Below, piece after piece: positions 7,537-11,563 of a DNA stretch of 11,563 nucleotides. Origin of the DNA: JABCPE02 sp963530895 (GTDB lineage Bacteria > Bacteroidota > Bacteroidia > Flavobacteriales > Weeksellaceae); NCBI GenBank assembly GCA_963530895.1, contig CAUSFO010000057.1:1-11563 (forward strand), read 5' to 3'. The translations under genes were made by a program, and so were the position numbers. The notes beneath the pieces were generated by a model. It did no database searches and was not told where the DNA came from. It saw only the letters and a program-made list of their open reading frames with translations. How positions within the stretch are numbered: the first letter of the stretch is position 1; each line of letters begins with the position of its first letter.

Positions 7537-9001
7537 GCTATCAGAAAATATAGATCCTAATAAGGTTTTTATTGTTAATCGTTCAGAATTGGAGGGTAGA
7601 TTTGACCCTATATTTTACGCCTCTGATTTAGCAAAATTTAACACTAATATATTCAAAAGTGTATTACTAAAGTCAATTGTAAAATACTTTAAATCTGGAT
7701 TTGGAGCAGGAAAGCAAGAGCAAACTGATGCTAAAAATGGTATTATACAAATTAGGCCTACAAATATTGATGAAAATGGTTTTTTGAAATATGACAAAAA
7801 CATTTATCTTCCAATTGATAAAAATAGTATTAGAATAGAGGTTGATGATATTTTATTTAATAATACTAATAGTCAAGAACTAGTAGGGAAAACAGCTATT
7901 TTAAAAGAAAATAAAGAGCTTACTTTTTCAAATCATATAACCATTATAAGAGTTAGAAAAGAAGCTATATTACCAGATTATTTATGGATAATTCTGAATA
8001 TGTATCAAAGAAATAGAATTTTTTATTCTATTTGTACTAACTGGAATAACCAATCAGGTATAGGTTTAGAACTCTTAAAAAAATTAAAAATACCTCTCCC
8101 TCCTTTAGAAATACAGCAACAAATAGTCGATTTATATGAGAAAGCCTATACTGAAAAACAGCAAAAAGAAACTGAAGCTCAAAGGTTGTTGGATAGTATT
8201 GACGATTATCTTTTAGGAGAGTTAGGTATTACACTACCCAAAGAAGAAGAGCATTTACCGCAAAACACTGATAAAAACAATAGCTATAACTTAGACAATG
8301 ATAACCCGTTAGTAAAAAAGGGGCGTTTGTTTTTGACAAATCTATCGGAAGTAACTGGGAAACGAATTGACCCTGATTATTATTCTATATATTATATGGA
8401 AATAATAAAGAGTATTGAAGGCTCATATTATAAAACAGAAGCTATTGGAAAATACTGTGGTTTCATCAGTGGTTATGCTTTTTCTTCAAATGATTATATA
8501 GGACAATCTGATTGTATATTGATTACAATAAAAAATATTTCAAAAAATATTATAACACTGGAAGAAAAAACCTTTTTACCTTCTCAATATTATGAAATGT
8601 ATCCCAAATTTAGAGTTTTAGAAAATGATTTATTAATAGCAATGACTGGAGCAACAATTGGGAAAGTAGGCATATATAATAGTTGTGAAAAATCTTTACT
8701 AAATCAAAGAAATGGAATTATTCGTTCAAAAAATCTCAACACCTTCTATTTAATGAATTTATTAAACTTAGATATTTATCAAAAACTCATATTAAGAAAT
8801 TCTGTTGGAGGAGCTCAATCTAATATAAGTGGTAAAGAAATTTTAAAGATAAATATCCCTATTCCTCCCTCAGAAAAACAGAATGAAATAGCTACCCATA
8901 TCTCACAAATACGCAGTAAAGCTAATGTATTAATGCAACAAGGAAAAGAAACTTTAGAGAAAGCTAAACAAGCTGTAGAGCAAATGATATTAGGTAATTA
9001 A
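7523..9001 (+). CDS. hsdS: Specificity subunit HsdS, expressed two-TRD form
   Basis: The protein has 492 residues from the ATG at 7523, which overlaps the methyltransferase gene by 14 nt; an ATG at 7511 is an alternative. It selects the DNA target for the partner enzyme. It has the usual two-fold S-subunit plan: motif NRSELEGRFDP and TRD1 (about 10-180), ending in IPLPPLEIQQQIVDLYEKAY with a long helix; a polar linker; then TNLSEVTGKRIDP (about 270-284) and TRD2, ending in IPIPPSEKQNEIATHISQIR and a second helix with C-terminal EQMILGN. A 44-bp inverted repeat (8321-8364) covers the codons for GRLFLTNLSEVTGKR, exactly at the start of the TRD2 half. Recombination with its partner at 9566-9609 would replace TRD2. 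The two stop codons of this gene and the silent half overlap at 8998-9001. The gene is strongly A+T-rich. Confidence 0.93.
   Translation: MKKFKLSENIDPNKVFIVNRSELEGRFDPIFYASDLAKFNTNIFKSVLLKSIVKYFKSGFGAGKQEQTDAKNGIIQIRPTNIDENGFLKYDKNIYLPIDKNSIRIEVDDILFNNTNSQELVGKTAILKENKELTFSNHITIIRVRKEAILPDYLWIILNMYQRNRIFYSICTNWNNQSGIGLELLKKLKIPLPPLEIQQQIVDLYEKAYTEKQQKETEAQRLLDSIDDYLLGELGITLPKEEEHLPQNTDKNNSYNLDNDNPLVKKGRLFLTNLSEVTGKRIDPDYYSIYYMEIIKSIEGSYYKTEAIGKYCGFISGYAFSSNDYIGQSDCILITIKNISKNIITLEEKTFLPSQYYEMYPKFRVLENDLLIAMTGATIGKVGIYNSCEKSLLNQRNGIIRSKNLNTFYLMNLLNLDIYQKLILRNSVGGAQSNISGKEILKINIPIPPSEKQNEIATHISQIRSKANVLMQQGKETLEKAKQAVEQMILGN
8321..8364 (+). repeat. Left 44-bp inverted repeat (hsdS recombination site)
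   Basis: By reading, this is a perfect 44-bp reverse-complement match to 9566-9609, beginning GGGCGTTTGT and ending ACTGGGAAACG. Identity stops abruptly at both ends (8320 and 8365). It lies inside hsdS in the same reading frame as its partner. Inside it are a short dyad, TTTGT-5 nt-ACAAA (8326-8340), and a wide pair CGTTT (8324-8328) / AAACG (8360-8364). Either could mark the recombinase site. Confidence 0.95.
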
Positions 9002-9565
9002 TCACCTAATATCATTTGTTCAATACCTCTTTTTGCTGTTTCTAATATATTAATAGCTTCTATTTGCAATTGTTTAACCTTTTCTCTAATAGCTGTAATT
9101 TCATTAGTAATCTCTTTTTGTTTTTGTAGTGAAGGAATAGGAACATTTATTTTTTCTAAATCTCTTGCATACACATGAGGTTGTCCAGCTCCTTGTTGCA
9201 AATTGTAAATTTCCTTTTGTTTTAGCTTCAATATTTCAGATAAATATAAAGTTGTTATCTCTGATTCTTCTTTTGAAAAAACAACTGTGCAATCTGAAGC
9301 AAAAATAGGATAATTATGATACCAAACATATCCTGAATAAGCACCTGAAGCACTTATAGTAATGACATTTCCTTTAAAATTATACCGATTATGAGTATAA
9401 GGACTTATTTGTCCTCCTGCTATTACAGGATAATCACCTTTTTCTATTTCATTTGAAGTAATACTTTGTCCTTTTAATAAATACGCTAAATGCTTCAATG
9501 TTTTATTAGGATAATTTCCATCTCCTAATTTTAGTTTTCTATTTTTAAATTCAAAAGCATCCCAA
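8365..9565. mobile_element. Invertible DNA segment exchanging the TRD2 half of hsdS
   Basis: This 1201-bp segment lies between the 44-bp inverted repeats. It holds two alternative 3' halves of hsdS in tail-to-tail orientation, whose stop codons overlap at the centre. Inverting it keeps the frame: codon 281 stays Arg (CGA becomes CGT) and the protein then continues WDAFEF to a new stop, giving 469 residues instead of 492. A serine recombinase lies just outside at 9667. The architecture is that of DNA-inverting hsdS loci; actual inversion is inferred, since only one orientation is seen here. Confidence 0.88.
8981..9018. repeat. 15-bp inverted repeat at the converging hsdS ends
   Basis: CAAATGATATTAGGT (8981-8995) is repeated inverted at 9004-9018, with an 8-nt spacer holding both stop codons. 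Both arms encode the shared C-terminus QMILG. It would form a strong hairpin in RNA of either strand. No adjacent run of T makes it a classical terminator, though TCTTTTTG follows 9 nt after the right arm on the plus strand. Confidence 0.85.
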
Positions 9566-9603
9566 CGTTTCCCAGTTACTTCCGATAGATTTGTCAAAAA
9601 CAA
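8998..9603 (-). CDS. Silent hsdS 3' half with alternative TRD2
   Basis: This is a storage cassette for specificity. The open frame encodes about 200 residues beginning LFLTNLSEVTGKR, shared with the middle of hsdS through the inverted repeat. It then diverges completely into a different TRD (WDAFEFKNRK ... VIAGGQISPYTHNRYNF ... ISASGAYSGYVWYHNYPIFASDC), ends in IPSLQKQKEITNEITAIREK, and closes with EQMILGD. There is no ATG: the only start in the open frame is a TTG inside the repeat at 9603, and an in-frame stop lies upstream at 9621-9619. No good promoter points into it, so it should be silent until inversion fuses it to the hsdS 5' half. It has one TRD, about half the length of a full S subunit. 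Confidence 0.9.
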   Translation of the reverse strand: MFLTNLSEVTGKRWDAFEFKNRKLKLGDGNYPNKTLKHLAYLLKGQSITSNEIEKGDYPVIAGGQISPYTHNRYNFKGNVITISASGAYSGYVWYHNYPIFASDCTVVFSKEESEITTLYLSEILKLKQKEIYNLQQGAGQPHVYARDLEKINVPIPSLQKQKEITNEITAIREKVKQLQIEAINILETAKRGIEQMILGD

Positions 9604-9609
9604 ACGCCC
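9566..9609 (-). repeat. Right 44-bp inverted repeat (hsdS recombination site)
   Basis: Exact inverted copy of 8321-8364. It forms the beginning of the silent hsdS half on the minus strand and lies 57 bp before the start of the recombinase gene. Confidence 0.95.
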
Positions 9610-9626
9610 ATTATTATTTTATTCTT

Positions 9627-9654
9627 TTTGATTATATTTATTAGTTTAATCAAA
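9627..9654. promoter_or_regulatory. Inverted repeat before the recombinase gene, possible operator
   Basis: TTTGATTA (9627-9634) is repeated inverted as TAATCAAA (9647-9654) with a 12-bp spacer, 12 bp before the recombinase ATG. It could bind a regulator or the recombinase itself. The region is so A+T-rich that chance is a real alternative. No exact TAnnTTTG box was found here. Confidence 0.3.
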
Positions 9655-9666
9655 TTAATTTATACA

Positions 9667-10266
9667 ATGATTTATGGATATATTCGGGTAAGTTCCGATA
9701 AGCAAACTATAGAAAACCAACGTTTTGAAATTAGTAATTTCTGTGAGAAAAACAGCCTAACTATTGATGTTTGGGTAGAAGAAACTATTTCAGGTATGAC
9801 AAGAGTAGAGAATAGAAAACTCGGTAAACTCCTCAAAAAAATGAAAAAAGGCGATGTGCTTATTTGTTCGGAGCTCTCGCGGTTGGGGCGTAACCTCTTG
9901 ATGATTATGGGGGTACTTAATGAGTGTATGAATCGTGATATTCAGGTGTGGACAATAAAAGATAATTACCGCTTGGGGAGCGATATTAATAGCAAAGTAT
10001 TGGCGTTTGCTTTTGGGCTTTCAGCTGAGATTGAAAGAAATTTAATTTCTCAACGAACTAAGGAAGCCTTAGCGCGCAAAAAAGCAGAGGGAGTAGTGTT
10101 AGGCCGCCCTAAAGGTAGCAAATCTGCTAAAACTAAACTATCTGGACAGGAAAAACAGATTAAGGAGCTTTTAGGGAAAAAAGTATCATATTCAGCGATT
10201 GGGCGTATTTTGGGAGTACATAGGATTACTGTTAGCTGTTTTGTAAAAGAAAAAATAAATAATTAG
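9667..10266 (+). CDS. Serine recombinase, resolvase/invertase family
   Basis: The protein has 199 residues from the ATG at 9667, which puts the canonical MIYGYIRVSS at the N-terminus; the open frame begins 39 nt earlier with a hydrophobic extension not typical of the family. Catalytic Ser9 lies in YIRVSS, with Arg7 beside it. SELSRLGRN (68-76) carries the conserved Arg pair of the active site. IERNLISQRTKEAL (122-135) is the long dimerisation helix. GRPKGSK (146-152) leads to a C-terminal helix-turn-helix (about 165-195, SYSAIGRILGVHRITVSCFV) that recognises the crossover site. The size fits small invertases and resolvases such as Gin, Hin and Bacteroides Mpi. Lying directly beside the right inverted repeat and outside the inverted segment, it is the likely enzyme that flips the hsdS halves, and its expression would not change with orientation. 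Confidence 0.93.
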   Translation: MIYGYIRVSSDKQTIENQRFEISNFCEKNSLTIDVWVEETISGMTRVENRKLGKLLKKMKKGDVLICSELSRLGRNLLMIMGVLNECMNRDIQVWTIKDNYRLGSDINSKVLAFAFGLSAEIERNLISQRTKEALARKKAEGVVLGRPKGSKSAKTKLSGQEKQIKELLGKKVSYSAIGRILGVHRITVSCFVKEKINN

Positions 10267-10373
10267 AATATTTTTGATGCTCACGAATCCATAGCTAAAA
10301 AAATGAAATTCTTTACTTACAAAAGTAATTTAAGGATTTCAATCGCTTCAAAATTTAGATTATAAATATCTTA
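10267..10373. other. Non-coding A/T-rich spacer after the recombinase
   Basis: I see no gene here. The only structure is a weak hairpin, TTACTT (10313-10318) with AAGTAA (10323-10328), lacking a proper T tract. It is a poor terminator candidate for the recombinase. Confidence 0.4.
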
Positions 10374-10383
10374 TTTTGTACAT
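10374..10383 (+). repeat. 10-mer TTTTGTACAT, inverted relative to the tandem copies at 10578-10598
   Basis: This single copy of TTTTGTACAT is the reverse complement of ATGTACAAAA, which occurs twice at 10578-10587 and 10589-10598. Together the three copies bracket the truncated zinc-ribbon gene. They may be recombinase or regulator binding sites left by a mobile element. Confidence 0.45.
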
Positions 10384-10402
10384 AAAACTAACTTTTAGTT
10401 TT
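10384..10402. terminator. Hairpin after the truncated zinc-ribbon gene
   Basis: AAAACTAA (10384-10391) and TTAGTTTT (10395-10402) form a perfect 8-bp stem with a 3-nt loop, 7 nt past the stop of the minus-strand 36-residue ORF. The stem is A/T-rich and has no separate T tract, so it is a weak terminator candidate. Confidence 0.35.
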
Positions 10403-10409
10403 CAATTCT

Positions 10410-10520
10410 TTAATCTTTTAAATTACAACTATCGAAACAAAATTGAGTCTTAAATGTCTTAGCTACAAACACTTCTCCACAATGTTTACATATTCTATTT
10501 ATCCCAATGTCACTGCTCAT
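10410..10520 (-). pseudogene. Truncated zinc-ribbon protein of mobile-element type
   Basis: This is a 36-residue ORF, MSSDIGINRICKHCGEVF followed by a second pair of cysteines in QFCFDSCN, then a stop. The CxxC...CxxxC pattern with RICxxCG...F.AKT looks like the N-terminus of small zinc-ribbon plus helix-turn-helix proteins that accompany tyrosine integrases in Bacteroidota mobile elements (from memory, not searched). Those proteins are roughly 100 residues, so the DNA-binding part would be missing here. A strong Shine-Dalgarno-like GGGGG at 10530-10526, five nt before the ATG, supports translation of this start. It could be a remnant or a genuine tiny protein; I favour a remnant. Confidence 0.5.
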
Positions 10521-10573
10521 TTTCACCCCCTACTCATCTAAAACAATATTGATTTACAGATATTTAACCAACT

Positions 10574-10599
10574 AAAGATGTACAAAAGATGTACAAAAG
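10574..10599 (+). repeat. Tandem 11-bp repeat AAAGATGTACA
   Basis: Two perfect copies of AAAGATGTACA (10574-10584, 10585-10595) are followed by a partial AAAG. The repeat lies 54 bp upstream of the start of the minus-strand zinc-ribbon ORF, where control sites or an integrase attachment site would be expected. Its function is unknown. Confidence 0.6.
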
Positions 10600-10606
10600 T
10601 GGATTA

Positions 10607-10684
10607 TTAAAATTCTAAACTTAAATCATTAATTTCTAATTTTAATTTCCCAAAAATAGCTTGAAGTGTGTTTTTATAAATCAT
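10607..10684 (-). CDS. Tiny ORF coupled to the hipA-like stop (doubtful)
   Basis: This encodes 25 residues, MIYKNTLQAIFGKLKLEI then NDLSLEF. Its ATG overlaps the stop of the upstream kinase gene as ATGA, the usual arrangement for translational coupling. It may be the leftover start of a longer gene cut off at the adjacent repeat region, or chance. No homologue is recognised. Confidence 0.2.
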   Translation of the reverse strand: MIYKNTLQAIFGKLKLEINDLSLEF

Positions 10685-11563
10685 TTTTTTAATTTATTCA
10701 GTCTTGTTTGGTAAGATTGGATATAGTTTCTTTTCAGACTTTCACTTAAAAAAGATTTATTGACCAAATCTATCACTTTATCAGAGAATGAGGTCATTTT
10801 TTTCATGTGTTTTTGGGCAAGAGTCTGGCTTATTCCCACTTTTTCGGCAAGAGTGAAAAACTGGGCAGCTATCTTTCCTTTGGATTTTGGATAAATTTTC
10901 TCTGATAAGGCAAAATCAGCATCTTCAATGTGAATCCTCGTGTTCATCAAATCATAAGCTGGGGCAAGTTTGAAATCTCCCTGAGGAGTTTCGATGATAG
11001 AAAAATTCTTCAAATGGGCATCTCCATTGGAAAATAGATAGTTAAATAATATCAGCTGGTATAATTTATGCTGTTCCACCTGCCATGCGGGAAGATGCTG
11101 TTTTATGGCTGAAAACAGCTCCATATAACTTCCTGTGTACTTATACTGTTCCCCATGGGTTTGAGGGGTTTTTCCCAAAATAGAAGTAAAATCTTCAACG
11201 GCTAATTTCTCTCCATTTTTATCTAAATCAAAGCGTTTGGTGAGATAAGCCGGCGTTCCATCATCAAAAAATATCAATCCATTTTCTGCCGTTTCTATAT
11301 TGAAAACCTGCTTGGCAATCTGCATCGTAAGATGCTCATTAGCAGGGGTATATTCTTTGTTTTTAGGAAGTTCAGAAATGGGTTTTAGGATATACTGCCC
11401 CTGTTCCCCTTCTTCTGCAAGACGCAACATATCTTTGTCTAAGACAAGAGAATATTTGTCTTGAAAACCAGAAATAGAAATAAACAACCTATTCTGCTGA
11501 AAATTGGTCTTTTGTTTTTCCAAATTATATGTAAGAAAGTGAGAAACTTTCTTTCCACCAAAT
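10681..11563 (-). CDS. HipA-like serine/threonine kinase toxin, C-terminal part (5' end off window)
   Basis: The frame is open from the right edge to the TGA at 10681-10683, giving 293 residues in the window. The TTG at 11523 is not the likely start: 13 residues (FGGKKVSHFLTYN) continue upstream in frame and resemble the FFGT...P stretch that precedes the kinase domain in the short Bacteroidota HipA C-domain proteins. ISGFQDKYSL corresponds to the GVQPKLSL-type ATP-loop motif, SNGDAHLKNFSI is the catalytic loop with its Asp and Asn, and LAPAYDLMNT carries the metal-binding Asp. Kinases of this family act as type II toxins; E. coli HipA phosphorylates glutamyl-tRNA synthetase. In Bacteroidota the gene usually follows a HipA N-terminal-domain gene and an Xre-type antitoxin; here those would lie beyond 11563. 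The kinase motifs are intact; target and toxicity are unknown. Confidence 0.88.
   Translation of the reverse strand, partial: FGGKKVSHFLTYNLEKQKTNFQQNRLFISISGFQDKYSLVLDKDMLRLAEEGEQGQYILKPISELPKNKEYTPANEHLTMQIAKQVFNIETAENGLIFFDDGTPAYLTKRFDLDKNGEKLAVEDFTSILGKTPQTHGEQYKYTGSYMELFSAIKQHLPAWQVEQHKLYQLILFNYLFSNGDAHLKNFSIIETPQGDFKLAPAYDLMNTRIHIEDADFALSEKIYPKSKGKIAAQFFTLAEKVGISQTLAQKHMKKMTSFSDKVIDLVNKSFLSESLKRNYIQSYQTRLNKLKK

Noticed and set aside
8981..9018. The 15-bp palindrome as the main recombination site for the switch
   Set aside because: It lies in the middle of the segment with an 8-bp spacer, so recombining its arms would change nothing useful; the 44-bp repeats are correctly placed.
9628..9666. 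Earlier start for the recombinase adding 13 residues
   Set aside because: Small serine recombinases begin just before the YxRVS motif; the ATG at 9667 gives that layout.
10574..10599. Tandem repeat as the start of a CRISPR array
   Set aside because: The units are 11 bp, directly adjacent and without spacers.

Overview
The window looks like a chromosomal segment from a low-GC member of the Bacteroidota, most likely a flavobacterium of the Weeksellaceae type (Riemerella or Chryseobacterium relatives). The grounds are a single-chain PurL of 1229 residues, exact matches to the Bacteroidota -7 promoter element TAnnTTTG before several genes, weak use of Shine-Dalgarno sites, and a remnant gene of a kind familiar from Bacteroidota mobile elements. 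The genus is inference.

Layout. 1-1008 (minus): a secreted WG-repeat-like protein of unknown function. 1118-1390 (plus): a 90-residue acidic helical protein with its own promoter and a strong bidirectional terminator at 1409-1434. 1455-5144 (minus): purL, the housekeeping gene for phosphoribosylformylglycinamidine synthase, with its own promoter. 5307-10266: an A+T-rich restriction-modification island. 10267-10684: debris, including a truncated zinc-ribbon gene, a tandem repeat and a small ORF. 10681-11563 (minus): the C-terminal part of a HipA-like kinase toxin that runs off the right edge.

The island is the main interest. Its first gene encodes one polypeptide with an N-terminal PD-(D/E)XK nuclease-type domain and an N6-adenine methyltransferase domain. 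It overlaps a two-domain specificity gene (hsdS). Just after hsdS, in opposite orientation, lies a start-less second hsdS half carrying a different target-recognition domain. A perfect 44-bp inverted repeat (8321-8364 and 9566-9609) sits at the same coding point in both: just before TRD2 in hsdS and at the start of the silent half. A serine recombinase begins 57 bp past the outer repeat. Inversion would join the first half of hsdS in frame to the silent half, giving a 469-residue protein instead of 492 residues. The locus therefore reads as a two-state DNA-specificity switch with its own recombinase. No separate HsdR gene is present, so it resembles a BcgI-like (type IIB/IIG) fused restriction-modification enzyme more than a classical type I system, which is an unusual setting for invertible specificity.
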